A stretch of 64,000 bases of DNA from Phycisphaerae bacterium (lineage in GTDB: Bacteria > Planctomycetota > Phycisphaerae > Sedimentisphaerales > Anaerobacaceae). Below are positions 8,695-17,318 of this stretch, one piece after another. Numbering within the stretch: the first letter of the stretch is position 1; every line of letters begins with the position of its first letter. Below the pieces are notes generated by a model that had not been told where the DNA came from, ran no database searches, and saw only the letters and a list, made by a program, of their open reading frames with translations. The position numbers were made by a program, and so were the translations under genes. The stretch spans positions 1 through 64,000 of the forward strand of contig JAUXAL010000010.1 in NCBI GenBank assembly GCA_030619925.1, read 5' to 3'.

Positions 8695-9148
8695 TTTCTT
8701 TCTCCTTCAAGATGAGCGTTCTTTCGCAAGCAAAACGAATTGTTTGGCCAAGCCCTTGAGATACGGTCCTCCTGAATTAACATTTTCCCGTTCACGCTCT
8801 TATTGCGTTCGAGCTATAAGGACAGCAGGCTGGAGTTCCTGTGATAGAAACGTTAGCAAAATCGCGGAAGTCCTCCTTTATTGTTCCACTCACTATTGCG
8901 AAACTCCAATGTATAATATTCAGGCACAAATGTCCAGTAGATTATGGGGCTTTCCTGCATTTTCCCCTGATTTTAGCAAAGACCGGCATTTTTGGCCTCA
9001 TATCCCACACGCAGGCAACTATTTAACGGAAATTGTGCCAATAGGCCGATAAATAGTGAGACAGCACTGAGAAGTAAGAAAACAGAGGACAGAAGGCAGA
9101 GGACAGAAGACAGAGGAGAGATAATCTGACTTCTGACATCTGAGTATT
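8695..9148. other. Divergent intergenic region with a degenerate repeat
   Basis: No convincing gene lies between the divergent genes at 8694 and 9149. The last part, 9077-9144, is a simple-sequence element built from ACAGAGGACAGA-like units and ending in TCTGACTTCTGACATCTGA, also present at 43877-43974. The promoters of both flanking genes should be here but no clear box pair was found. Confidence 0.5.
9077..9144. repeat. ACAGAGGACAGA / CTGACTTCTGA repeat, copy 1
   Basis: Units of ACAGAGGACAGA followed by partly complementary CTGACTTCTGA units give an imperfect palindrome. The copy lies immediately upstream of the ATG at 9149, as its sister copy lies just upstream of the ATG at 43989. Confidence 0.6.
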
Positions 9149-9952
9149 ATGCTTGAAATTCTTCAAAATTTCGAACAAACAGCGGCCCGGTTCAGCCCCA
9201 TCGTCTTAATCGGGCCGGGGTTGGCGACAGTCCTGGTGGGGTTATTTATCTGGCTTGGCGGGTTGGGCTTTAAAAGACTTTTAGCAGCAGCTGCCGGCGC
9301 GGTTAGCGGTGGCATCTGCGGGTTTTTCATAGTCGGCCGAAATATTATGGCAGCGATTATCCTCGCGAGCGTGGCGGCAGTTATCGCAATAATATTTGAA
9401 AGGTTATTTATCACAATACTGGCAGCGGCATTGGCGGCAGTTTTCGGCTTTGCCGTTTTGGCCTGGCCGTACATTGAAAATTCGCAAGAAGTTATCCGTA
9501 GAATGCCGGTTCAAGGCCCAGCCCTTAGCGTCCGCGAAAGTATAGAAAAAGTGAAAGCTTATGCAGCTGATGTTAGCGAAAAGATAAAACAGGCTTGTTC
9601 ACAGATGCCGGTATACAGCTGGCCGATATTGCTGGCGCTGGCGGCAATTTTTATAGTGGTTGGCTTTTTCCTTCCACGCTTAGCTTCGGCTTTGTGCTGT
9701 TCGGCCTTGGGAACGATGCTCATTTTCGCCGGGATGATTTTGCTGTTGTTGTATAAAGGCAGTGTGCCTATCAGCAGCATTTGCAGCAAGCCGCCATTTT
9801 ACGGTGCTGCCTTTATAGCAATGACGGTTTTCGGTACAATTGAGCAGTTGTTACTTTGTCAACGCGCCAAAAGAGATTCGATAAGAAGAAAGGGGGCCGA
9901 TAAGAATAAGGACGAGCCCAAGGAAACAAGGCAGGCCTGGAGGACTACATAA
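9149..9952 (+). CDS. Multi-pass membrane protein, function unknown
   Basis: The 267-residue protein has about seven hydrophobic segments, several rich in Ala/Gly (for example RLLAAAAGAVSGGICGFFI and IAIIFERLFITILAAALAAV). A more polar stretch lies at about residues 115-150 (ESIEKVKAYAADVSEKIKQA), and a charged C-terminus ends in RRKGADKNKDEPKETRQAWRTT. I recognise no catalytic motif. The layout of paired Ala/Gly-rich helices resembles its downstream neighbour at 10003, and the two are probably co-transcribed with a 50-base gap. The ATG follows a repeat and has no clear binding site, so the start is less certain. Confidence 0.7.
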   Translation: MLEILQNFEQTAARFSPIVLIGPGLATVLVGLFIWLGGLGFKRLLAAAAGAVSGGICGFFIVGRNIMAAIILASVAAVIAIIFERLFITILAAALAAVFGFAVLAWPYIENSQEVIRRMPVQGPALSVRESIEKVKAYAADVSEKIKQACSQMPVYSWPILLALAAIFIVVGFFLPRLASALCCSALGTMLIFAGMILLLLYKGSVPISSICSKPPFYGAAFIAMTVFGTIEQLLLCQRAKRDSIRRKGADKNKDEPKETRQAWRTT

Positions 9953-10002
9953 CTGTACCAATTTATGGGAAAAGGCAAGAAGGAAAATTAAGGAGAAGAA
10001 TA

Positions 10003-10689
10003 ATGGATTGCGTTACTATCCTTGCACAGGCGGTTGAAGCTGCAGGCCCGGAGGCGGCGGAAGAAGCAATCGTCCCAATGGACCTGTTTTGGACACAAAT
10101 CACTTCACTCGGCTTGCTCGAAGCGTTGACGTTTATATCTTTCGGCGCGGTTTGCCTTGTCTACGGCTGGCGCGTCTTCAAGATGCTGGTGGTAATCAGT
10201 TTTGGGCTATTGGGTCTGCTTTTGGGAATAACAGTAAGCGACAAAATCAGCGGTGGGGATAGCCAAATTCTGGGTGGACTGATAGGCCTTGGTCTCTTGG
10301 CGGCTCTTTCCGTGCCGTTGATGCGATGGGCGATCAGTATATTAGGTGCGGTCGCCGGCGGAATACTCACATCGGGAATATGGTACGCTTGTGGGCTGAC
10401 CGAAACATACATCTGGGCCGGTGCGCTTATCGGGATAATCGCCGGCGGTATGATCTCCTTTATCATTTTCAAAGTCGCCGTCATACTGTTTTCCAGCCTG
10501 GGGGGCAGCGGATTAATGGCGACAGGAATCCTGGCACTTTTATACCTTTATCCGCAGACGACAGAGAAGGTGGAAGAACTGATATTTACTCAAAAATGGT
10601 TTCTGCCTACTATGCTGATGGCACCAACATTACTGGGAGTAATCCTGCAAAATAAATTCGTGAAGCGTTCCAAAGAGTGGGACCTGTGA
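10003..10689 (+). CDS. Multi-pass membrane protein, function unknown
   Basis: The 228-residue protein has six or seven predicted membrane helices, many Gly-rich (LVVISFGLLGLLLGITVS; ILGAVAGGILTSGIWYACGL). This is reminiscent of the Gly-rich helix repeats of DUF4203/TMEM198-type proteins, a tentative comparison only. The binding site AAGGAGAAGAATA is strong. With the gene at 9149 it forms a two-gene unit ended by the hairpin at 10733-10785. No catalytic residues stand out. Confidence 0.75.
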   Translation: MDCVTILAQAVEAAGPEAAEEAIVPMDLFWTQITSLGLLEALTFISFGAVCLVYGWRVFKMLVVISFGLLGLLLGITVSDKISGGDSQILGGLIGLGLLAALSVPLMRWAISILGAVAGGILTSGIWYACGLTETYIWAGALIGIIAGGMISFIIFKVAVILFSSLGGSGLMATGILALLYLYPQTTEKVEELIFTQKWFLPTMLMAPTLLGVILQNKFVKRSKEWDL

Positions 10690-10732
10690 CCTTGGCATTT
10701 ATGGCTGGCCATCAGCTTTGAGATGAAAACGA

Positions 10733-10785
10733 AAACCGTCCATACTCGCCTGCCGGAATACAACAGTTAAGAGTGTGGACGGTTT
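10733..10785 (+). terminator. Hairpin terminator candidate after the membrane-protein pair
   Basis: AAACCGTCCATACTC pairs with GAGTGTGGACGGTTT (15 bp, one G-U) around a 23-base loop, 44 bases after the stop at 10689. There is no strong T run, so it may act with Rho or as a 3'-end stabiliser. Confidence 0.55.
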
Positions 10786-11208
10786 AGATTATTGACCACA
10801 TGTAATCTTTTAGCACAAAAATTCAACGATGCTTATCCGATATACCTCTAAAAGTCTCGATTTTGCATTCCCATTGATGAGAATCATGGGAATGAATCCC
10901 ACTCGGCGGGGCCGCGCCCGACCGCCATAATCGACACCAACATTTCCACACAAATCGTAGTACACTCACATCACACCTCCATTCCAAAATACTATTATCA
11001 TTATACCACAAAGGCTGTTTCAATTCCAGCTAAAAAGACACAAAAATAATAATTAACAAGACGATTGAGGCCGCCGGATGAAGCAGAAAGCCTTTTATCG
11101 GTCGACGGCGAAAATTTTTTTTCTGTGCCCAAGCCCACCATATAATATGAAAAGGGCCGCAAGCATAATACTCACAGCCCCAGCGGTTAGTAAATGGCAA
11201 ACTGTCTG
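10786..11208. other. Gene-free stretch
   Basis: No gene is supported between the hairpin at 10785 and the hairpin repeat at 11209. Short open frames here lack binding sites and family features. Confidence 0.4.
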
Positions 11209-11246
11209 GGTTCCCATTTTGCGATTGTTTTGCAAAATGGGGTCCC
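11209..11246 (-). repeat. CCCATTTTGC...GCAAAATGGG hairpin repeat, copy 1
   Basis: A 10-bp perfect stem, extended by an outer GGG/CCC pairing, lies three bases behind the stop of the PEP-CTERM gene. It could serve as that gene's 3'-end hairpin. A second copy is at 62029-62065 and a half-copy at 5889-5903. Confidence 0.6.
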
Positions 11247-11248
11247 TC

Positions 11249-11899
11249 TTATGGCTTGCGTTTCTTTAACAAAGCCAATGAGCCGAGACCCAGCAGAGCA
11301 ATTGTCGCCGGCTCAGGAATCGTCATAGCGCCACTGAAACCGTTGTAGCCGGCATAGCCACCGCTCAGCATTTTGGCAAAGCTAAGATAGTTGGTTCCAC
11401 TTCCACCCTGCAGTGAGAGTTCAAAATCAAGTGCCTTGGCAAACATAATGGCGCTCAACGCAGCAGAACCAATGGCTTGGCCGGCAGCAGTTACAGCGAC
11501 GTCGGTAATATCCGCTCTAAAATTAGTGTAGCCTCCGGCTATTGTTCCGATCGGGACCAAGTCGCCCCCGGTAAGAGTACCCACTAAGTAGGTCTCGCTG
11601 GCATCTGAGCTTCGAATCGAGATGGTTGTGCTGCCTATCGGGCTCACCGTGTAGGAACCAGTTGGAATTCCACTTACCGCCAAGGTGGGGATATACACCA
11701 AAGAGCCAACCAAGGCATCGGCGTTACTACCCAACCCCTTATCAACGGCAATATCCTGGTCAAAGCTAAGCGTGCCGGCCCCATCGTAATTCCAGTTACC
11801 GGCAGTGCCTGTATCAGGACTGAATTCGACTGTCGGCGTCGCGAACGCCGGCGTGCCCACACAAACCACCAGTGCAAGAACCATTATTAACTTTTTCAT
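11249..11899 (-). CDS. PEP-CTERM sorting-domain protein
   Basis: The 216-residue protein has a Sec signal (MKKLIMVLALVVCVGTPAFA) and a C-terminal PEP-CTERM tripartite signal. The signal consists of the motif PEPATIALLGLGSLALL, a hydrophobic helix and a basic end (KKRKP). Such proteins are cut by an exosortase and released to, or attached at, the cell surface or an exopolysaccharide. No exosortase gene is in the window. The body is a small beta-rich domain (SIRSSDASETYLVGTLTGGD...) that I do not recognise. The start has a G-rich binding site (GGGGGGAAAACAAA). Confidence 0.9.
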   Translation of the reverse strand: MKKLIMVLALVVCVGTPAFATPTVEFSPDTGTAGNWNYDGAGTLSFDQDIAVDKGLGSNADALVGSLVYIPTLAVSGIPTGSYTVSPIGSTTISIRSSDASETYLVGTLTGGDLVPIGTIAGGYTNFRADITDVAVTAAGQAIGSAALSAIMFAKALDFELSLQGGSGTNYLSFAKMLSGGYAGYNGFSGAMTIPEPATIALLGLGSLALLKKRKP

Positions 11900-12249
11900 T
11901 TTGTTTTCCCCCCATGTTTATGTCTTTAAGCTCTTAACTTTCCTCATTTTTGTGCTACGGACCGCTCGCAGCAATTCTGACTGTTTTCCGGGGACCTCCA
12001 AACGCCGTCTTTCGCGTTTGGGGACCCCTCTCAATCCACTGGTTTTGAGTTACTCGGTTTGAGTCAGTAGCAATATTGTTTCACAAGCACCCCCCTTTCT
12101 GCCGGTCTCTGCTCCAGTCAGCTTTTCGGTCTTGTTAGTAGGTTGACAAAGATGTTTTTCCTTTCCAAAGATTTCTCTCCAAGCGATAATAAAAAGTGGA
12201 GGGTTTTGAGCCGTGTAGAGTACCGACTCGGCCCCCCTCTTATATTAGC
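11900..12249. other. Intergenic region between the two PEP-CTERM genes
   Basis: No gene is seen. It includes TTTCGCGTTTGGGGAC near 12012-12030, a phrase also found near 33857-33874 and 20535. The last 30 bases next to 12250 are G/C rich on the minus strand and could end the upstream gene, but no clean terminator is visible. Confidence 0.4.
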
Positions 12250-13008
12250 TTATGTGGTGGCCCTCTTTCTGCGCAGCAAGCTCAACATACCACCGAGGCC
12301 AAGCAGAGCTATTGTTGCCGGCTCCGGAACTTCTGCAATAAAGTCCTGTTGTCCGTTGTAACTAAAGACTCGCAGGTTTGCCATCGGGCCGGTGCCGTTC
12401 AAGGAGTGCAACCACGTATTGGCAGTAGACGCATCCAAATACTCAGCACGGAAACCACGACTACCAGCGGTGCCGTCGACCGTGACATCCCACCCCAGCG
12501 GGGATATTGGAAGGTCCTCGTGAACAATCTCCCACACAGCTGCAGCAAAAGCTTCGGCCTGGTAGTTATAGTAGTTGCTAAACGCGCCGCTGCCCACCCA
12601 GGCTGGGCTGAAGTACCTGCCCCATAGTTCCTCGAGGTAATTGGCCTTGGTGACGCCCATTGGAGCACCCAGAAAGCTGGTCGGTAGAGGCCCGTCTTCC
12701 GGCATAATCACTTTGTACGTCAATGTGCTGCTCGACGCCATCTCGGCCCATTCAATGCAGAAGGCCCCGATCGGACCATTGGGCCAGATATTTCCCTCGC
12801 CGGTGCCGCCACTCTTGTCGAGCATATAAACTCCAGCATTGCCGGTAATACCCTCGTGGCCGCCGGCCCAAACGTTCATTGTGTCATATGCACCTTGACC
12901 AGTATGTGCTATATCCACAGTACCGAGAGGGGCAGCTTCTGCTATGCCCGGCAGAGCCAGCACAACCGCTGCACAAAAAATTGCTGATATCTTTACCAAC
13001 TTCAACAT
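12250..13008 (-). CDS. PEP-CTERM sorting-domain protein
   Basis: The 252-residue protein begins MLKLVKISAIFCAAVVLALPGIAEA (signal) and ends AEVPEPATIALLGLGGMLSLLRRKRATT, a complete PEP-CTERM signal. The centre (GHEGITGNAGVYMLDKSGGTG...FCIEWAEMASSSTLTYKVI...AAVWEIVHEDLP) resembles thioester-type or ice-binding-like surface domains with a Phe-Cys motif, but I cannot name the family. ATG 13008 is chosen because the binding site GGGGGAG lies 8 bases upstream and a good signal peptide follows; the longer frame to 13167 has neither. Confidence 0.88.
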   Translation of the reverse strand: MLKLVKISAIFCAAVVLALPGIAEAAPLGTVDIAHTGQGAYDTMNVWAGGHEGITGNAGVYMLDKSGGTGEGNIWPNGPIGAFCIEWAEMASSSTLTYKVIMPEDGPLPTSFLGAPMGVTKANYLEELWGRYFSPAWVGSGAFSNYYNYQAEAFAAAVWEIVHEDLPISPLGWDVTVDGTAGSRGFRAEYLDASTANTWLHSLNGTGPMANLRVFSYNGQQDFIAEVPEPATIALLGLGGMLSLLRRKRATT

Positions 13009-13631
13009 CTTACTTGCTCCCCCAAAAACAACCTCTATTAATGTGTTCTTCACTGTAGACCATCCACAGCTAAATGATTCGTTTTTCCCAACCTTAGGTT
13101 TAAGACAGTCCGTTTTGATATTATTCCATACCCCCAAAACTGACTGGTGGTAAAGCAAATCAGGCACTTGAGTCTACATCATCAAGGTACGATAACTTAG
13201 ATGCTTAATAGGGGAAACTTGAGAACCCCCCACTCCGATTTTGACCACCCCGGAAACGATTGATAGAAGTAAGTTTACCGTATTAGCTCACAAAAGTCAA
13301 GAGTTTTTAGCAGCAATGCCTAAGAATGACCGAAATTTTTCTGATGTGTGCCCCTGCTTAGCCGAAAACAAAATAGTTTTAGGACCTAAGCGAGGCTTTT
13401 AGAGTGATAATTAACTCTGAATTTTTGTGCCGAGAGATTGTGATTTTTCAGGTTAACCACAAAAGTGATTTTGTGAACAGGCAAAGATAATCGAAAGACC
13501 GAATGAGAGAAGCAGTAACAAAGGAAAATATATAAATGTTTGATCTGGTTTGCGGAGCGGACGTAACCGCGCAAAAAAAAAGGGCTGACCTACATAGAGA
13601 CCAGCCCCCAAGAAAAGGAAGGAGTAGTATT
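13009..13631. other. Intergenic region upstream of the second PEP-CTERM gene
   Basis: No convincing gene is seen. The region is AT-rich after 13260 and ends in the hairpin at 13571-13605. Confidence 0.4.
13571..13605 (-). terminator. Rho-independent terminator-like hairpin (minus strand)
   Basis: Read on the minus strand GGGCTG (inside GGGGGCTG) pairs with CAGCCC around a 14-base loop and is followed by nine T. The same hairpin lies just upstream of the possible small gene at 13632 on the plus strand. It could end a minus-strand transcript coming from the 13640-13930 region. Confidence 0.5.
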
Positions 13632-13823
13632 ATGCAAAATAGCAGGGTAACCGCTCAAACCCGTCCGCTATACTCTAAAACGTACCGTCACAATCAAAGA
13701 CTGCGAACGAAAGAAACCGATAATATTAGGCTTTTCCGCCCCACAATTTCCTCTCAATTATGCTCGCTCCGTTTATTATATTATACTCAATATTTTACCA
13801 AATGCCAAATTCAATTTTATTGA
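13632..13823 (+). CDS. Possible small basic protein
   Basis: A 63-residue frame (MQNSRVTAQTRPLYSKTYRH...) follows a strong binding site (AAGGAAGGAG, 7 bases upstream). It is basic in its first half and aromatic in its second. No homologous family is recognised. The strong binding site is the main support; codon use is not clearly coding, so it may be fortuitous. Confidence 0.3.
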   Translation: MQNSRVTAQTRPLYSKTYRHNQRLRTKETDNIRLFRPTISSQLCSLRLLYYTQYFTKCQIQFY

Positions 13824-13937
13824 TTACTGTCCCAAAACAGTTATATTGTAAATTGCAGCTTGGCTGTAGTTAAGGTTGTATTAAGAAAAACGTGCCCTTT
13901 AACATAAATATTACGAGGTCTTAAAAGACAAGACTTT

Positions 13938-14011
13938 GCGCCCGTAGCTCAGGTGGACAGAGCAACGGATTTCTAATCCGTAGGTCGCAGGTTCGAGTCC
14001 TGCCGGGCGTG
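13938..14011 (+). tRNA. tRNA-Arg (anticodon TCT)
   Basis: The cloverleaf has acceptor GCGCCCG/CGGGCGT, D arm GCTCAGGTGGACAGAGC, anticodon stem ACGGA/TCCGT enclosing TTTCTAA (anticodon TCT), and T arm GCAGGTTCGAGTCCTGC. CCA is not encoded. Confidence 0.95.
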
Positions 14012-14185
14012 GTTGAGTGGATGCCGGGCGTTTTCTACGAGGATAGAGAAAGGTAAGCCATATTCCCGTCCCAATCCCCCCGTCGGTCACACACCAAGTG
14101 TCCCGGCCGGTGCTTGTTCGTAGTTAGTCTCTTAGCGGCAACTTGTGAATCCGGCTTGGGATTGGGTTTTTCGGTGGGGCAGCGG

Positions 14186-14214
14186 TTGATTTCTCACAAG
14201 CGGGTTGGTATAAT
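14186..14214 (+). promoter_or_regulatory. Sigma-70-type promoter of the triple-esterase gene
   Basis: TTGATT (14186-14191), a 17-base spacer and a perfect TATAAT (14209-14214) precede the gene at 14341. The 5' leader of about 120 bases contains a short perfect hairpin CAACGT...ACGTTG. Confidence 0.7.
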
Positions 14215-14340
14215 ATAAACCCGTGAGTTTCTCAACGTCAGGACATAACGTTGACGGACCAGGAGAAGGCGTAAAAAGCACAAACTAAAAGAGAAGCAAA
14301 AAATCTAAGGTAACATCAAAACAAGTTGAAGGCGAATACT

Positions 14341-17283
14341 ATGAAGACTATGAAGACTAAATGGGCGTTGCTTATACCGCTTATGACGATGATTATGGCT
14401 ATTGCTCCCAATACCACATATGCGGCAAAGTCTCAGCCTGGACTCGGAGAAAACGCGGATGATTTTATCGCCGGCATCCCCGCTGGCGTAAAAGTCATCC
14501 CCGATATCGCTTACCGAAAAGGCCGGAGCAAGGCGTGGCGCCTCGACCTGGCCATGTCTAAAGAACCCAGCGATGAGCCGAGGCCGGCAATCGTCTTCGT
14601 TCACGGCGGCGGCTGGCGCAGCGGCGATAAACGAAAGAATAACTTTCTCGGCCCTACCCTGGAGTTCGCCGCCAAGGGCTATGTTTGCATAACCATCAAT
14701 TACCGGCTCGTTAACGAGGCGCCAATGCCTGCGTGCATCGAAGACGTAAAGTGCGCCGTGCGCTGGCTGCGGGCACATGCCAAAGAATACAATGTTGACC
14801 CGGACCGCCTCGGCGCGTACGGCAATTCGGCAGGCGCACACCTGGTGGCAATGCTTGGCCTGTGCCCTCGCTCGGCGGCGCTGGAAGGCGACGGACCCTG
14901 GCAGGGGTATTCCAGCATGGTTCAAGCCGTCGTGTGCAGCGCCACACCAACCAATTTCCCATTTAAACGCCGCGAGGCGCAAGAAAAAACTGATTCGACA
15001 AGGAGAAGAAGCTTAATGAGCAGTCTGTTTGCCGGACCGGAAGAAACGCTCCAGCATCGCCTCAGGCAGGCCTCGCCCATGACCTATGTCACGGCTGACG
15101 CTCCGCCCTTCCTGATAATTCACGGAACCGCCGACAGGACAGTGCCGGTGAGCCAGTCCGATGAGCTCGCCAAGGCCCTGCGGGAGGCCGGCGCCAAGGA
15201 CGTCACCTATATGCGCATCGACGGAGCCGGTCACGGTGTGTTTGGGCAGAACATTGAACAAATGGGTCCAGCGAGAGAGGCGTTCTTCGCACGGACACTG
15301 AAGAACAAAGGGGTGCCGAACCAAGGGCGGTCCGCGCAGCAGAAGACCGCACAGCTCTTCGAGAGGAATGACCGCAACAAGGACGGCCAGCTTTCACAGG
15401 AGGAGTTCCCTGAGGCCACGAGGCGGTTGTTTGACCGCATCGACACGGACAAGGATGGTCTCATCAGCTTCCAAGAGGACGTCACCTACCGAAAGTCCCG
15501 CTCGTCACGGCGGCAGACGAGCGAAAGAACAACTCAGCAACAATCTGACCGCTCCCGACAGTCGCAGGTTCCGGCGGACGCAAAGGTCGAGCGAGACATC
15601 GTCTATGCCCGAGTCGGGGACAGGAAACTGCTTCTCGATCTTTATCTACCGGCAAAAGGCCCGGCCCGATTGCCTGTGATACTCTGGGTACACGGTGGAG
15701 GCTGGCGGGGCGGCAGCAAGGGCTCCGGCGGCCAGGCCCGGCCTATGCTTGATAGAGGTTATGCAGTAGTCGATGTCGGCTACCGCCTTAGTGGCGAAGC
15801 CATTTTCCCCGCCCAGGTCGAAGACTGCAAAGCAGCAGTACGCTGGGTGCGGGCAAACGCGGCCAAATACGGTCTCGACCCCGACCGCATAGGTGCATGG
15901 GGCAGGTCGGCCGGCGGGCATCTGGTTGCATTCCTGGGCACAGCGGGCGATGTAAGAGAATTCGACACCGAGGCAAACGCTGAGTATTCGAGCCGTGTGC
16001 AGGCCGTATGTGACTGGTTCGGCCCGACGGATTTCCTGCAGATGGACAAGCACTCGATCGAGGGCAGCCGGCTGATTCACGATGCCCCCGAGTCGCCCGA
16101 GTCGCGGTTGGTTGGAGGGCCAATTCAGGATGAACCATACCGATCATTGGCCGGCAAGGCCAACCCGATCACGTATGTAACAAAAGACGACCCTCCTTTT
16201 CTTATCATGCACGGCGACAAAGATATGTCCGTGCCTCTTCATCAAAGCGAACTGCTGTACGACGCTCTGAAGAAGGCGGGCGTTGACGCCACACTCTATG
16301 TTGTCAAAGGCGCAGGACACGGGTTGCGCGACGGCGAAGAAAGCTCCGAGAAACTCTTTGAAATAGTGGCTGCCTTCTTCGACAGGCATTTGAAGACGCA
16401 GAAGCCGAGAGCCGATTCCAGAAGTCGCAGGCAAGCGAGAAGCAGACCCCAATTGAGGCCGCCAACCCATAAAGATGTCAAATACGGACCTCACGAGCGA
16501 AACGTATTGGATTTCTACCAAGCCAAGTCCGACACAGCTACTCCGGTGGCGGTTTATATTCACGGCGGCGGGTTTCGAGGAGGCAGCAAGAGGAGTCTGA
16601 ATGCCGGTACTCTGCAAGAGTTGCTGGATGCGGGAATCTCGGTTGCGGCTATTCAATATCGCCTTGTCTCGGATAAGCCCTTGCCGGCGGCGCACCACGA
16701 TTCACTGCGGGCGCTTCAGTTCATGCGCTCCAAAGCAAAACAATGGAACATTGACAAGACGCGCGTCGGCGCGTTCGGCGGGTCGGCAGGTGCGCAGATC
16801 TGCATGTGGCTGGCTTTTCACGATGAAATGGCTGAGCCATCGAGCCGCGATCCGGTGCAGCGCGAGTCCTCACGGCTCACCTGTGTGGCGACCAGTGGCG
16901 GCCAGACCACCATGGACTTTGACTGGTGGATGCGGTGGATTCCAGAATACGCCAAGCCGCACCGCGACCGGACCGAAGTGTTCGGCGACATAACAGATGA
17001 AAAACTTCACAAGGTCATCAGGGATATTTCAGCCCTGTCCCTTATCACGTCCGACGACCCGCCCATTTTCATGAGTTACGGCATGAAGCCGGACGACCCG
17101 GTACCGGCTGATTCGAGCAGGTCACAAGGCTGGAAAGTCCATCACGTTATGTTCGGTGTCAAGCTCAAGGAGAAAATGGATAAGCTGGGCGTGGAAGCGG
17201 ACTTGAAATATCCGGGCGCCCAAACAAAGTATCGGTCTAATGCGGCGTTTTTCATCACGAAACTCAAAGCGGACAACGAATGA
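14341..17283 (+). CDS. Secreted triple alpha/beta-hydrolase (carbohydrate-esterase type) with an EF-hand pair
   Basis: The 980-residue protein has a signal peptide and three tandem hydrolase domains of the acetyl-esterase/feruloyl-esterase (BD-FAE-like) type. Domain 1 has the oxyanion motif HGGGW near residue 88, nucleophile GNSAG (Ser about 163), Asp in GTADRTVP (about 265) and His in GAGHG (about 298). Two EF-hand-like calcium loops follow near 343-390 (RNDRNKDGQLSQEEF; DTDKDGLISFQED). Domain 2 has HGGGW near 451, GRSAG (Ser about 523), GDKDMSVP and GAGHG. Domain 3 has HGGGF near 741 and GGSAG (Ser about 815), but its Asp/His region is diverged (MKPDDPVP; no GAGHG), so it may be weak or inactive. 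The function inferred is deacylation of polysaccharide outside the cytoplasm. The start is ATG 14341, not the upstream TTG. Confidence 0.85.
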   Translation: MKTMKTKWALLIPLMTMIMAIAPNTTYAAKSQPGLGENADDFIAGIPAGVKVIPDIAYRKGRSKAWRLDLAMSKEPSDEPRPAIVFVHGGGWRSGDKRKNNFLGPTLEFAAKGYVCITINYRLVNEAPMPACIEDVKCAVRWLRAHAKEYNVDPDRLGAYGNSAGAHLVAMLGLCPRSAALEGDGPWQGYSSMVQAVVCSATPTNFPFKRREAQEKTDSTRRRSLMSSLFAGPEETLQHRLRQASPMTYVTADAPPFLIIHGTADRTVPVSQSDELAKALREAGAKDVTYMRIDGAGHGVFGQNIEQMGPAREAFFARTLKNKGVPNQGRSAQQKTAQLFERNDRNKDGQLSQEEFPEATRRLFDRIDTDKDGLISFQEDVTYRKSRSSRRQTSERTTQQQSDRSRQSQVPADAKVERDIVYARVGDRKLLLDLYLPAKGPARLPVILWVHGGGWRGGSKGSGGQARPMLDRGYAVVDVGYRLSGEAIFPAQVEDCKAAVRWVRANAAKYGLDPDRIGAWGRSAGGHLVAFLGTAGDVREFDTEANAEYSSRVQAVCDWFGPTDFLQMDKHSIEGSRLIHDAPESPESRLVGGPIQDEPYRSLAGKANPITYVTKDDPPFLIMHGDKDMSVPLHQSELLYDALKKAGVDATLYVVKGAGHGLRDGEESSEKLFEIVAAFFDRHLKTQKPRADSRSRRQARSRPQLRPPTHKDVKYGPHERNVLDFYQAKSDTATPVAVYIHGGGFRGGSKRSLNAGTLQELLDAGISVAAIQYRLVSDKPLPAAHHDSLRALQFMRSKAKQWNIDKTRVGAFGGSAGAQICMWLAFHDEMAEPSSRDPVQRESSRLTCVATSGGQTTMDFDWWMRWIPEYAKPHRDRTEVFGDITDEKLHKVIRDISALSLITSDDPPIFMSYGMKPDDPVPADSSRSQGWKVHHVMFGVKLKEKMDKLGVEADLKYPGAQTKYRSNAAFFITKLKADNE

Positions 17284-17318
17284 CGGGCCGTCACCTTGAC
17301 TCGAGCGATATCGAGTCT

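Noticed and set aside
8447..9052. Plus-strand gene of 201 codons opposite the start of the secreted protein
   Set aside because: It is antisense to the signal-peptide end of the 6418-8694 gene, lacks a binding site, and its product resembles no family.
11209..11246. Rho-independent terminator of the PEP-CTERM gene
   Set aside because: The hairpin has no T run behind it and a second copy sits between divergent starts at 62029, so it is reported as a repeat, with a 3'-end role only possible.
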